A DNA stretch of 64,000 bases from Limivivens faecihominis (GTDB lineage Bacteria > Bacillota > Clostridia > Lachnospirales > Lachnospiraceae), in NCBI RefSeq assembly GCF_020686945.1, contig NZ_JAJEPR010000006.1, positions 62,001 to 126,000 of the forward strand. The letters run 5' to 3'. Under the pieces are notes generated by a model. That model was not told the origin of the DNA. It ran no database searches and saw only the letters and a program-made list of their open reading frames with translations. This document shows positions 1 through 9,372 of this stretch, one piece after another. The position numbers and the translations under genes were made by a program. The stretch's first letter is position 1. Every line of letters begins with the position of its first letter.

Positions 1-86
1 AACGCGGAGGCGGGGGATTTTCAACAAAGGAATGGAGATTGGGCAATTTGTTCTTTCTGTACTTTATGCTCAAAAAATCTTCTTTC

Positions 87-115
87 TTGCAAAGTCTCAT
101 ATTTCATGATATGAT
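87..115 (+). promoter_or_regulatory. Sigma-A-type promoter of the broken ATPase gene
   Basis: TTGCAA (87-92) and TATGAT (110-115) are separated by 17 bp and lie about 40 bp ahead of the ATG at 154, which has a GAAGGA-type ribosome binding site. Seen in sequence; use in vivo is inferred. Confidence 0.6.
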
Positions 116-153
116 TATTTATAAAGTTCTGTTTTTCAGGAAAGAAGGATTCT

Positions 154-1827
154 ATGAATAAAAGAAACATTCCTGTGGGTGTATCTGATTTTTCAGAGAT
201 ACGCCAGAACGACTACTATTATGTGGATAAATCAGAGCTGATTCGTGAACTTTTAAAAACTTCCATAGCTAAAGTTACGCTTATCACCCGTCCCCGCCGT
301 TTTGGCAAAACACTTGCCATGAGTATGCTTGCAAACTTTTTTGATATACGCCAGAAGAATGAATCTCTGTTTCAGGGACTTGCCGTCTCATCCGATTCCT
401 CTTTCTGCAAAGAGTGGATGAATCAGTGGCCTGTTGTCTTTCTCTCCTTAAAAAATATTGACGGACTGACTTTTTCTACCGCCTACCAGCAGTTAGCCTA
501 TGAGATCGGACTTCTTTTTGAAAAACACAAGTACCTTCTGACTGATGAAAAAATAGGCCCTGCTGAAAAAGAACTTTTTGAACGGCTGAAAAATCGCTCA
601 GCCAGTGAAGTGGAAGTTTCCCGTTCCCTTCAGTTCCTTTTGCAGCTTATGACATAGCATTATGGAAAAAGCGCAATTCTTCTTCTGGACGAATACGATG
701 TACCGCTTGCCAAGGCCAGCAGCAATGGATATTATAAAGAAATGCTCGAGATCATTCGTGCCATAATGATTACCGCTTTAAAAGATAATCCCAGCCTTTG
801 TTTCGCTGTCATTACAGGCTGTCTTCGGATTTCAAAAGAAAGCATCTTTACTGGAACCAATAACTTCGTCTCCGATACCATTACAGATTCCCATCTGGAT
901 GAATACTTCGGTTTCACTCAGAAGGATGTAGATCAGCTTCTTGCCGACACGGACGCTCAGGATCATGCTGATGACATAAAAAACTGGTATGACGGGTATC
1001 ATTTCGGAGATTTCGATGTCTACTGCCCCTGGGACGTCATGAATTATCTGCGCGATCTTCAACGAAATCCCAAAGCCCTGCCTTCGAGCTACTGGAAAAA
1101 CACCAGCGATAATGCCATCATCCGCTCTTTTATCGACTATGCCGGTTCCAGTATTACCCGGAAACTGGAGACCTTGCTTTCCGGCGGTTATATCATACAG
1201 GAAATCAACGAAAATCTCACTTATGATTACCTCCATTCTTCTGAGGAGAATCTCTGGAGTGTTCTTTACCTGACCGGTTATCTGACCTGCCTCAAAGATG
1301 ACACGCTTTCTCTCCCTGCCCGTTCCATCGCTCTTGTCATTCCCAATGCAGAGATCCGTGAAATATTTGAAACCACGATCATTCAATGGTTTGATGACAG
1401 CGCCCGGAGCTGGAACCGAAAGCCTCTATTTAATGCCATCTGGGCAAAAAACTGTGCTGCTGCCACCGAAGAAATGAACCGTCTTCTCAGAAAAACCATC
1501 AGCTATCACGATTATAAAGAAGACTTCTACCATGCTTTTCTGGCAGGCATTTTTGCCGGAGCCGGATATACCGTAGAATCCAACCGGGAACACGGTGAAG
1601 GCCGCAGTGAGGTCGTCGTCTATGATTCGGAAAATGGCCACGTTGCCGTTTTTGAAATCAAATACGCACAAACCTCAGCTTCTCTTCCCACCGCCTGCGA
1701 AGCGGCTTTAACCCAAATTGCCACCCGCATGTATGCTCAGGAATTTGAGGACAATTACGACCAGATTTACTGCTATGGGATCGCATTCTTTAAGAAACGA
1801 TGTCTGATTGAGATAGGAGCAAAATAA
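154..1827 (+). pseudogene. AAA-ATPase-like / PD-(D/E)XK nuclease protein, interrupted by an amber codon
   Basis: This is a member of the large AAA-ATPase_like plus C-terminal PD-(D/E)XK family, common in Clostridia and Bacteroides and of poorly known role. The N-terminal part has a Walker-A-like TRPRRFGKTLAMSML near residue 46. A single in-frame TAG at 655-657 interrupts the gene, and the same frame continues directly with HYGKSAILLLDEYDVPLAKA, the Walker B region. The C-terminus carries GRSEVVVYD...VAVFEIKYA, a nuclease-type core with Glu where Asp is usual. Without the stop the product would be about 557 aa, the normal family length. A fragment could restart at ATG 742 but would lack Walker A. 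It ends at a strong terminator and converges on the next gene. Read as a recent nonsense pseudogene; readthrough cannot be excluded. Confidence 0.85.
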
Positions 1828-1830
1828 GCA

Positions 1831-1881
1831 AAAACCAGGCTGGGACAGCTTTTTGCAAGTCGAACCAACCTGGTTTTCTTT
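1831..1881 (+). terminator. Intrinsic terminator between convergent genes
   Basis: The arms AAAACCAGG and CCTGGTTTT enclose a loop of about 29 nt and are followed by CTTTTC. It lies between the stop of the ATPase pseudogene and the stop of the minus-strand gene, so it could serve both. Confidence 0.65.
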
Positions 1882-2292
1882 TCATTTTCTGTTTAATCCT
1901 TTTTCCACGATCTCATCCATATTCAGAAGAAAATCCTCAGCGCTTATAAACAGGCTGCCTTCTTTTTGCAAATCCCCTTCCGTATCGATGATAACCCTAT
2001 TATTAACGATCGCCGTATCTATGTAAGCCAAAGGGTCATTTACATCTTTTAACGGCATGGCTTTACAAATACTGTCCACCTCCAGATAATCAGCCAAAGA
2101 AACTCCGGATAGTCTTCGCACCTCGGGATAATTGAAAAACGGAATCTTATCTATATACATTCTATGAAATAACGCGTCCCTGGCCGAAGCATACAGTCTC
2201 ACAAAATCCGAACTGCTTACTACAACTTTGAATCCATTATTGATATATCTGTCATAAAGGAAACAGCTTCCACCAATAATTTGTGTAAACAC
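1882..2292 (-). CDS. Hypothetical protein divergent from the NSSSSSF-phosphoesterase pair
   Basis: About 136 aa, soluble, no recognised domain. The frame opens with GTG (MFTQIIGGSCFLYDRY) and has no good ribosome binding site of its own. A strong GGAGGG lies just upstream, in front of an ATG in another frame that reads only 17 codons before a stop. Removing one A from the AAAA run at about 2300 would join that ATG to this frame and give MEETVFTQIIGG. The gene is therefore either frameshifted at its 5' end, expressed by slippage, or started at a weak GTG. Its promoter is one arm of the shared palindromic operator at 2354-2388, which places it in the same regulon as the RNA-repair genes. Function unknown. 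Confidence 0.55.
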   Translation of the reverse strand: MFTQIIGGSCFLYDRYINNGFKVVVSSSDFVRLYASARDALFHRMYIDKIPFFNYPEVRRLSGVSLADYLEVDSICKAMPLKDVNDPLAYIDTAIVNNRVIIDTEGDLQKEGSLFISAEDFLLNMDEIVEKGLNRK

Positions 2293-2353
2293 CGTTTTCT
2301 TCCATATTTGTCCCTCCCTTTACTGTTTTTTCTTAGCATAACATAGCGGCGGC

Positions 2354-2388
2354 GGAATGTCATTTAACCAGGAGTTCAATGACATTCC
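2354..2388. promoter_or_regulatory. Divergent promoters sharing a palindromic operator (site 1)
   Basis: A perfect 11-bp inverted repeat (GGAATGTCATT and AATGACATTCC) extends inward to half-sites TGTCATTTAAC (2358-2368) and GTTCAATGACA (2374-2384), spaced by 5 bp. Each arm contains an ATGACA -35 box. On the plus strand it is followed after 17 bp by TAAGAT; on the minus strand, after 17 bp, by TATGCT. One dyad thus overlaps the -35 elements of both divergent genes. Closely similar half-sites occur at 14235, 17312 and 20198. The position fits a repressor or an activator contacting -35; which one is unknown. Confidence 0.8.
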
Positions 2389-2435
2389 AGCCTCTTTCTG
2401 ATAAGATAAAGGTAAAGCAAAGGGGGAAGCCATAA

Positions 2436-3146
2436 ATGAAAATACGGACAGATTTCGTGACAAACAGCAGCAGTTCTTCTTTTATTTTTAAGGAGTTCAA
2501 CTCGGAAAAAATCAAACAGGCGGTAGAACACAGGCTCGCGCTTTCTTCAGAAGAATGTGAGAAACCCTGGCATCCATATCTCAGAGAACTGGCCTCTTCT
2601 ATGGCAGGACGACGCTTCCGGGAATATCCTCTCCGTGATCTGATGGAAGTTTATTCCTGGTACTGTAATGAGGTGATCAGCAAATGGCTCGGAGTCAAAA
2701 TGTGGAAAGACTGGGACGATTATGACCGCTGGAACGCAGAACTGGAACAGGCTCTTTCCGAAAAAGTGTACCTGAGCAGCAGCGATGAAAAATGGAACTC
2801 CCTGTTTATTCTGGATCTCTATGAAGATTATTTGTACAAAACCGATCAATGGAATACCGATGAAAAAAGCATGGAGGTGTCCCTGAAGATTTTAAACGCT
2901 CAGGTTAAGGACTATCTGCAATCCTGGGAATGCGAAGGCAGTATTCTTCAGGTTTTCTATATGAATAACCTGGACGAGCTTCTGAAGGGTGCAAAGCGCT
3001 TTGAGGGAAAAGAACTTGCCGATGTGATGGAATACTTTTTTGGCGCTCAGTATTTGTATTTCGATGAAACGGAAACTCATTATCTGATCTCCGAAGCGTT
3101 AGAAGAAGCCGGACTCTGTTTATATTCCTGCTGCCATATGGGATAA
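2436..3146 (+). CDS. NSSSSSF-motif protein, copy 1
   Basis: 236 aa, soluble and acidic, with no known enzymatic domain. It begins MKIRTDFVTNSSSSSFIF, an N-terminal signature I recall from many uncharacterised clostridial and bacillar proteins, and ends with YSC.HMG. It is a clear paralog of the protein at 12475-13143: the first 18 residues are identical, and the central (EYPL.DLM.VYSWY) and C-terminal (VMEY.FGAQYLYF) blocks are conserved, with an internal indel near residue 90. It has a GGGGGA ribosome binding site and its promoter is the plus arm of the shared operator. It is followed after 58 bp by a metallophosphoesterase, probably in one transcript. The paralog sits next to a radical SAM gene, so the Ser-rich N-terminus could be a modification site; that is inference. 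Confidence 0.75.
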   Translation: MKIRTDFVTNSSSSSFIFKEFNSEKIKQAVEHRLALSSEECEKPWHPYLRELASSMAGRRFREYPLRDLMEVYSWYCNEVISKWLGVKMWKDWDDYDRWNAELEQALSEKVYLSSSDEKWNSLFILDLYEDYLYKTDQWNTDEKSMEVSLKILNAQVKDYLQSWECEGSILQVFYMNNLDELLKGAKRFEGKELADVMEYFFGAQYLYFDETETHYLISEALEEAGLCLYSCCHMG

Positions 3147-3204
3147 GCGATACAGATTTCGTAAGTTGTGTTGTATCATCTATAAGAAAGGGGTGAAGTG
3201 AAAC

Positions 3205-3987
3205 ATGATTTATATTACCGGTGATACCCATGCGGATTTCAGCCGCTTTACAAAAAGGCAGCGTTGTCGGCTTCCATTTGAACTGACCGAAAAAGACATC
3301 GTCATTGTCTGCGGTGATTTTGGACTACTCTGGGAGCGAAATGACAAAACACTGAAGTATAACCTAGACTGGATGTCAAGATTGCCATTCAAAATTCTCT
3401 GGGTATCCGGAAACCACGAAAATTATGATATGCTGGAAGACTACCAGCTGGAAGAATGGCACGGAGGGAAGGTCCGACATATCCTTCGCGATCAGATCAT
3501 TTATCTGGAACGGGGGCAGGTGTTTAAAATAGAAGGCAAGAAGTTTTTCACCTTTGGCGGGGCCTCCAGCCACGATATTCAGGGCGGAGTCCTTGATCCT
3601 CATGATCCCGACTATGCCAAAAAACGGATCGCCGCAAACAAAGCCCGCCTGCCCTATCGCATCAAAGGAATCTCCTGGTGGGAACAGGAACTGCCCACAG
3701 AAGAAGAAATGCAGGAAGGCATTCGGAATCTTGAGAAAGTGAACTATAAGGTTGATTATGTGATAACCCACTGCCTGGCATCCAGCGTACAGGGGAAATT
3801 GGAACGGTATTTTGGCAGCGGCGATTTTATCCATTCATATAAGGAAGATATTCTGACCGAGTATTTCGATCGGCTGGAGCAGAAGCTGCAGTATAAATAC
3901 TGGTACTGCGGGCATTATCACCTGGATATGGAGGTTGATGAAAGGCATGGGGTAGTGTATGAGGGGATTGGGGCGGTGAAGTTGTAA
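3205..3987 (+). CDS. Calcineurin-like metallophosphoesterase (MPE 1)
   Basis: 260 aa. It carries the full two-metal phosphoesterase motif set: GDTHAD near residue 6, CGDFG near 37, SGNHEN near 69, THC near 189 and GHYH near 238. The family hydrolyses phosphomono- or diesters, including cyclic nucleotides and RNA ends; the substrate here is unknown. It begins at ATG 3205 after AAAGGGG. It forms a probable two-gene unit with the NSSSSSF protein upstream under the shared operator, so I infer a role in the same RNA-end pathway as the phosphoesterases at 14323 and 14984. It is not closely similar to either of them in sequence outside the motifs. Confidence 0.85.
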   Translation: MIYITGDTHADFSRFTKRQRCRLPFELTEKDIVIVCGDFGLLWERNDKTLKYNLDWMSRLPFKILWVSGNHENYDMLEDYQLEEWHGGKVRHILRDQIIYLERGQVFKIEGKKFFTFGGASSHDIQGGVLDPHDPDYAKKRIAANKARLPYRIKGISWWEQELPTEEEMQEGIRNLEKVNYKVDYVITHCLASSVQGKLERYFGSGDFIHSYKEDILTEYFDRLEQKLQYKYWYCGHYHLDMEVDERHGVVYEGIGAVKL

Positions 3988-4098
3988 AAAATTGAGCTTA
4001 CAGTTTGAGCTTTTCACCCTTGTTTTATATATAACAGTTGTTGAATGGCATGTCAAGAGCAGGCGATTTTCCGCCTGTCTTAATCGTCGGTTTACTCG

Positions 4099-5335
4099 TT
4101 ATTCTGGAAGACGACCTTCGTACATAATACTCAGTTCGCCATATACCTGCGCCCAGTTTCGAATCGTACTGGTCCATTTTTTCGTAGCCTCAAAAGTGGC
4201 CAGGTACAGCGCTTTTAAAAGGGCCGTATCGCTTGGGAATACGCTTCTCTGCCCATTCAGCTTCCGGTAGGTGGAATTCAGGGATTCAATCGCATTGGTG
4301 GTATAAATCACCGTTCTGACCGTTGTTGAAAACTTGAAAATTGGAGAGATGGCATCCCAGTTATCCTTCCAGCGTTTCATGGAATTCGGATATTTGGGAG
4401 ACCATTTTTCAGTTACACGATCTAAAACTGCCAGCGCTTTCTTTTCATCTGCGGCCTGATAAATGGTCTTCAGATCCGCTGCAAATGCTTTTCTGTCCTT
4501 GTCAGGGACATATTTCAGTGTGTTTCTTACCTGGTGTACGATACAGCGCTGATACTCGGTTTTTGGAAAAGCAGCAGCGATTGCTTCTTTGATGCCGGTT
4601 AAACCATCTGCACAGATGATTAATACATCTTTGACACCCCGGTTTTTCAGTTCGTTCATAACGGAAAGCCAGTATTTTGCGCTTTCGTTGTCGCCAACGC
4701 TGATGGTCAGAACCTCTTTCCTTCCGTGTTGATTCCAAGAATCACATAAGCTGCAAGCTTTCGGATCACACCATTATCTCTTACGGAATAGTGAATTGCG
4801 TCGATGTAGAGAATGGGATAGACTTCGTCCAACGGCCGGTTCTGCCAGTCTTCGATCTGTGGCAGGATTTTATCGGTTACATCGGAAATAAAACTCTCCG
4901 AGGTCTCAAAGCCATAAATATCTTCGATGGTTTCGGAAATCTGTCGGGTAGTCATTCCTTTGGCATACATGGAAATGATCTTCTGATCAATATCAGAAAT
5001 ATCTTTCTGACGTTTTTTCACCACCTGTGGTTCAAATGTTGATTTTCGGTCCTGCGGCACTTCGATTTCCATCGATTCATATCGGCTGTTGACCTGTTTG
5101 CGCTTATACCCATTGCGGTAATCATCATTATCCGAACGTTCTGATTTTTCATGCCGAGATGATCGTCCATTTCCGCTTCCATCATTTCCTTAATGGTACC
5201 GCCTAAAAGATCCTTGAGCGCATCCTGGATGTCTTCAGCAGACTGGATATCATACTCTTCCAGGAGCTGATGGATGATGTTTCGTTTTCCTTCGGTCATT
5301 TGTACTCGATGTACCGGTTTCTTTTGTCTTGCCAT
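4099..5335 (-). pseudogene. IS256-family (mutator type) transposase, two frameshifts
   Basis: The pieces read, in order, MARQKKPVHRVQMTEGKRN, then IEVPQDRKSTFEPQVV through AYVILGINTEGK, then MNELKNRGVKDVLIICADGLTGIKEAI to WAQVYGELSIMYEGRLPE. This is the IS256 transposase layout at about normal length (about 410 aa), with DDE-type residues in YIDAIHYS and ICADGLTG. Two single-base deletions break it: one near 5146, where GGC-ATG-AAA replaces an expected GGC-TAT-GAA, and one near 4705 after INTEGK. The element is therefore inactive unless complemented. Its terminal inverted repeats are not clear; the ends probably lie near 4000-4060 and 5395. It separates the first phosphoesterase unit from the nuclease gene. 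Confidence 0.85.
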
Positions 5336-5426
5336 AATAAAAGGTCCTCCTAATGATATTTATTGTATCATAGAAGAACCTTCCAAACATTATTTTACAG
5401 AAAAAGTTTCATACTCTCAAAAAATC

Positions 5427-6647
5427 TTAAAGTAGAGGTAAGATTTCATCTATTATTTTTCCTTCTGCTTCTGGGATTCCTGCGTATAATAATGTCAACT
5501 TATATGCTGATTTTCCCCCATTTTCACTCTTCGACTTAAGTGCTCTTTCAACCGCTACTTCTGCCTTCCACAATGAATCAAATTCCTCTGGCAATGGATC
5601 AACTTCCTGTGAACCATCATAATCTCCCATATAATATCCTGCACGAAATTTGCAATTTTCATCAAGTTTTACAATGCAAGTTGCGGAGTCATGTTTATGT
5701 TTAGGTTTATATTTATATATTAATTCTGTCTTATTAGGTATAATATAATTATAATACAACAGCGCCTCTAATAATTTGCGACCTTTTAATTTTATTTTTT
5801 CGAAATCCGGTTTTATGATACTTTTCCCTAAGGATTCCAATATAACATTATTAATATACTTTCCTTTCTTATTAAAAAAATCAGAAATACCAGACCCATT
5901 ATTTATACTATTTTCTCTGATATCGTTTCGAATCATCTCTATTATTTTTTTATGTTTTTCATAAATTTTAGAAGACACTTCTTTTTCAGTGTTTGCCAAT
6001 CTTGTTTCCATAAATGGATTTGAAATATCTAATGCATACTGCTCTAACACTTTTTCCGTATCTTCTAATTTTAACTTTTTGCAGTATTCATATGCCGGTT
6101 TTATTACTTCATCAAATAACTCCTGATATGTAATAGAAATAAATTCCTTATTTTCTACTCTTGTTTTTGAGGATGCCTTTAAAAGAACATAACATTTTTG
6201 TCTATCTTTATACTTTTCTTCACAATACTCATAATAAGTATCTGATTGCGGTTTTCCATCATTCCTAGTTTCATCCGCTTTGATTTTATTTTCTATAACC
6301 AATACTACAGAGTCATTTTTTCCAAAAATATCTATACGCCCACCAGGAACTTTATACTCTGTTTCAAACCTCATATCAGCAATATCTTTTCTTTCAATCT
6401 TAAGATTTTCTCTCTTACTTTCAACTAATTCTAAAAATTTCTCTAAAGCAAATTTGCCTAATTTGTGATTCTCCGTAGGATCAAGAAGCCAACTTACAAA
6501 ACTACTATGCCACTCCTCTCTTCTCTTATCTCCCATAATAGTAAATGGGTTGGGTGTATTATATTTTTGCATTAATGCTTTGAAATCTTCATCATTCTCT
6601 AATGCTTCCAGCAGTTCTTTTACTTCCAAATTCATCTCTTCTGACAT
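5427..6647 (-). CDS. PD-(D/E)XK superfamily nuclease-like protein
   Basis: About 406 aa. The motif GGRIDIFGKNDSVVLVIENKI (about residues 100-120), followed by SDTYYEYCEEKY and YVLLKASS, matches the PDDEXK_4-type restriction-endonuclease-like family, with D, E and K of the catalytic core present. These proteins are usually orphan nucleases of accessory regions. I chose ATG 6647 (MSEEMN) rather than the upstream GTG because a GGAGG lies 7 nt before it. The gene is far more AT-rich than its neighbours and uses AT-ending codons, which suggests horizontal acquisition. It stands alone next to a dead IS element. A defence role is possible but not shown; no partner methylase or toxin-antitoxin gene is adjacent. 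Confidence 0.75.
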   Translation of the reverse strand: MSEEMNLEVKELLEALENDEDFKALMQKYNTPNPFTIMGDKRREEWHSSFVSWLLDPTENHKLGKFALEKFLELVESKRENLKIERKDIADMRFETEYKVPGGRIDIFGKNDSVVLVIENKIKADETRNDGKPQSDTYYEYCEEKYKDRQKCYVLLKASSKTRVENKEFISITYQELFDEVIKPAYEYCKKLKLEDTEKVLEQYALDISNPFMETRLANTEKEVSSKIYEKHKKIIEMIRNDIRENSINNGSGISDFFNKKGKYINNVILESLGKSIIKPDFEKIKLKGRKLLEALLYYNYIIPNKTELIYKYKPKHKHDSATCIVKLDENCKFRAGYYMGDYDGSQEVDPLPEEFDSLWKAEVAVERALKSKSENGGKSAYKLTLLYAGIPEAEGKIIDEILPLL

Positions 6648-6954
6648 ATTCAGACCTCCGCACACTTAATTTACATATTTAAATCATTCTAACTTTTAAA
6701 GCAACACACCCAAATTGTTTAATCCAAATACATTTTCACACTTTCATTTTTTGATATTATAACATATTTTTATATATTTTCATATATTTTTTGCAAGTAT
6801 TTTAACATTTCTGTGACGATTCCCTATCACTCTATTCCACTGTTGAATTTTAAAGAAATTACCTAATACTCCTGCACCATTAATCACCTAGCCTTTTCCT
6901 AGAGTTGATGTCTCCCCTCCTGCAGTCGTGACAGTGCTACGCTCTCTTTCTACA

Positions 6955-6989
6955 CGGGGAAAGCGGACTGGTGATTCCGCTTTTCCCCG
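6955..6989. terminator. GC-rich hairpin in the 6.65-7.04 kb gap
   Basis: CGGGGAAAGCGGA and TCCGCTTTTCCCCG form a 13-bp stem with one bulge. No strong T-run follows on either strand, so it may be a terminator for the 7043 gene or another structured element. The rest of the gap (6648-6954) is AT-rich and probably holds the promoter of the nuclease gene (a TATAAT on the minus strand near 6758); nothing else is visible. Confidence 0.45.
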
Positions 6990-7042
6990 TTCATCTATTT
7001 ATTCAGTTTTTTCAGACGCCCGATGTATTTTAAACTGCTGTT

Positions 7043-7798
7043 TTACTTACAATTGATGCTGATGATATAGGAGCGATTGTATATGCTCTTTCCTTTCTTC
7101 GCCGCGTATTCCACGCAAAGAACGGTATTCTTTTTGATAACAAGCGTTCCGCCATTTTTCACTTTTTTTGCCGTATTCCAGACTGGTCCTACTTCCTCGC
7201 CTTTGTAGTTATAGCGAATACTTACGATCTTATAATCAGATGGAAGAGTAAATTTAATTCTTGCCTTTTTCTGTGTGGTCGTCATTTTTAAATAGCCGGC
7301 GTACTGAGAACGATTCAGCTTGCGTGTGATATCCAGATTTCCGATTTTGGCGCTTTTTACAAAATCCGGACGGAAAACCACGGTACAGGAAAGTCTGTAG
7401 CTCTTTTTATTCTGTTTTACATTGAAGCTAATTACCGCTTTTTCTCCATTTTTCAACGTTTTTGCAGTATAATTCAGCTCCAGAAAAATCTTCTTTTGGG
7501 TCGAATCAGCATAAGCGCTGATATGGGAATTGCTCGATTTTACATTACTGATTACCGCTTTGGAAGAAACATTCTTCACACTGATCTCATTAGTGCCCAG
7601 TAAATCATAGACAACGTATCTTTCCTGAGTCAACGGATTCTTCATATTTTGTTTCTGATAATAAACTGTTTTCGTTTTCTCACAGGAAGGTCTCGCCGCT
7701 GCCAGCGTCTTCATTCCTCCCAGATGCAGTCCCGCAAGCAGAAGCAGTGCCCACACGCATACCTTTAAGAGCTTCGATGTTTTTAACGCAGTTTTCAT
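7043..7798 (-). CDS. Secreted protein of unknown function
   Basis: 251 aa. It has a signal peptide (KTSKLLKVCVWALLLLAGLHLGG, probable cleavage near LAAA-RP). The mature part is beta-rich and Lys/Asn/Ser-rich, in the style of bacterial Ig-like domains, with no catalytic motif I recognise. It lies 21 bp after the transglutaminase gene and ends the XRE-transglutaminase-secreted operon, so it may be a surface partner of that enzyme. The start is preceded by GGAGAGG. Family not recognised. Confidence 0.6.
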   Translation of the reverse strand: MKTALKTSKLLKVCVWALLLLAGLHLGGMKTLAAARPSCEKTKTVYYQKQNMKNPLTQERYVVYDLLGTNEISVKNVSSKAVISNVKSSNSHISAYADSTQKKIFLELNYTAKTLKNGEKAVISFNVKQNKKSYRLSCTVVFRPDFVKSAKIGNLDITRKLNRSQYAGYLKMTTTQKKARIKFTLPSDYKIVSIRYNYKGEEVGPVWNTAKKVKNGGTLVIKKNTVLCVEYAAKKGKSIYNRSYIISINCK

Positions 7799-7819
7799 AA
7801 TGATCCTCTCCTTTTCTTT

Positions 7820-9085
7820 TTACTTGCTTTTATAATCAGCCGTACATTCGGGCAGTCCGGCATGATTCCAGTCCATACCTGTTCTGTTTTTATAGGTATT
7901 TCCACTCAGCAGGAAGTAGCCTCCCTGCGGATCCACAATGTACCATTTTCCATCCACACGAACCTCATTCCACTGATGGCTCGGATTCGCGGAACTGGAG
8001 TTGGCATGTACATAATAGCAGCTGATGCCAATACCGTCGCAGAGCGCTTTCATCGCCCGGGCAAAACCGGAGCACTGAGCTTCCCCGTATACAAGAGCTC
8101 CCCAGGCCGTGTTGGCTCCGTTATACTGCCAGCCGCCCCAGGCATATCCGCAGGTATAACGCAGATACTGATAAGCGGTCAGCACCTTTTCGTACTCGCT
8201 CATTCCTTTCTTGATAAAGTTCGCTTTGAAGGCCTGGACTACCCGGCGAACTTCATTAAGTTCAGAAGCAGAAAGTTTGGATCCATAAACAGAACTGCCA
8301 GGATTATTGTACTCTCCGGCAATACTCGGTGTATTCAGCCGGACTACATATTTGTCTTTTGTAGTGACAATGATGGCTTTCTTTCCCACATAGCGATAAG
8401 GTCGGATCTGATAAAAATAGCTCTTTCCAAACTGTACATTTTTATCGACAAAGGTGTTGTTTGTGTCGCCAAGCACTTTCGCTATTCTGGTCCATTTTCC
8501 ATTCGGCGTTTTCCGGTAAACCAGATAACCTTCTGCGTGTTCTGACCTCTGCCAGGCAAGATCCACCTGATTGGAATTGTTGACATAACCTCGAACGATA
8601 TAAGCTTCGTTTAAAGCGGTAAGAACTGCTTTCGGCTCTGAAAGCTTTCCCGCATTTTTCGTATATTTATCGTACAGCCGTACTTTGTAATAATAACGTT
8701 TATTAAAACGAAGTGAAGTATCTTCAAAAGTGTAAAGGTTCTTGTTTTTGGAGCAGACCACCTTTTTCTTTGCACACTGTGTCATATAATCGCCGCCATT
8801 ATAGCTGACCCATTGTGTCACATAATCAAGATAGTCAATCAGCTGATATTTGCCGTTCTTTGAAGTGGAGCGGTAAATCCGAATCTGGTATGTATCGTAG
8901 CCCGATGGAATGTTGACTGCAAACTGCACCGTATTCCATGAGACACTTTTGATCGTCTTTATCTTAAGTGTCGGCAGATTTGATGATGCATGAACCGGCG
9001 CTCCCGTCATACACAGAAGCATAAGAACCATAGTAAGCATGATTCGACACCAACATTTTCTTGCTCCCTTTGCTTTTTCTCTCAT
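7820..9085 (-). CDS. Secreted fibronectin-III / transglutaminase-like protein
   Basis: 421 aa. A signal peptide (about residues 1-33, ending VHASS) is followed by two fibronectin-III-like segments: about 35-150 (NIPSGYDTYQIRIYRST...YYYKVRLYD) and 155-245 (DLAWQRSEHAEGYLVYRK...YFYQIRPY). A transglutaminase-core fold follows, about 290-405. The likely Cys-His-Asp triad is in AQCSGFARAMKALC, HQWNEVRVDGKWYIVDPQGG. Such clostridial proteins act outside the cell on wall or surface proteins; the actual reaction (crosslinking or proteolysis) is not known. Its ATG overlaps the TGA of the XRE gene (ATGA), with AGGAGG inside the upstream gene, so translation is probably coupled. Confidence 0.85.
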   Translation of the reverse strand: MREKAKGARKCWCRIMLTMVLMLLCMTGAPVHASSNLPTLKIKTIKSVSWNTVQFAVNIPSGYDTYQIRIYRSTSKNGKYQLIDYLDYVTQWVSYNGGDYMTQCAKKKVVCSKNKNLYTFEDTSLRFNKRYYYKVRLYDKYTKNAGKLSEPKAVLTALNEAYIVRGYVNNSNQVDLAWQRSEHAEGYLVYRKTPNGKWTRIAKVLGDTNNTFVDKNVQFGKSYFYQIRPYRYVGKKAIIVTTKDKYVVRLNTPSIAGEYNNPGSSVYGSKLSASELNEVRRVVQAFKANFIKKGMSEYEKVLTAYQYLRYTCGYAWGGWQYNGANTAWGALVYGEAQCSGFARAMKALCDGIGISCYYVHANSSSANPSHQWNEVRVDGKWYIVDPQGGYFLLSGNTYKNRTGMDWNHAGLPECTADYKSK

Positions 9086-9372
9086 CTTAACTCCTCCTTC
9101 TGGCTCTGTTTTTCTCCCTGCTTTGGCTTGATTCCGTCTTTTTTAATGAAATCTTCCATAGGAATATCAAAGACGCTGCTCATTTTGAAAAGACTGTCTA
9201 TGCTTGGAATCCCTCTTCCAGAACGCCATTTATAAATAGCCTGTGTAGAATCAAATCCCAGTAATTCCTTCAAATCAGCGACTGTTAAGGCTTCATTTTT
9301 CATGAACTGTCTGATGTTCTCTTTTACAGTTTCAGTATCAATTTCCTGACAATCGTTTGCTGATTTTTTCAT
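9082..9372 (-). CDS. XRE-family HTH regulator
   Basis: 96 aa. A Cro/CI-type helix-turn-helix spans about residues 20-75 (LTVADLKELLGFDSTQAIYKWRSGRGIPSIDSLFKMSSVF), followed by a short Lys/Gln-rich tail. It has GGAGA before the ATG at 9372. It overlaps the transglutaminase gene by 4 nt, so it probably regulates this envelope operon. A minus-strand TATAAT at 9461-9466 lacks a good -35 box at 17 bp, which fits a regulated promoter. It is not obviously the regulator of the TGTCATTGAAC sites, which are absent here. Confidence 0.8.
   Translation of the reverse strand: MKKSANDCQEIDTETVKENIRQFMKNEALTVADLKELLGFDSTQAIYKWRSGRGIPSIDSLFKMSSVFDIPMEDFIKKDGIKPKQGEKQSQKEELR

Noticed and set aside
4000..5400. 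Terminal inverted repeats of the IS256-family element
   Set aside because: The two ends share only TTGAG and scattered matches; I could not support exact boundaries or a target-site duplication.
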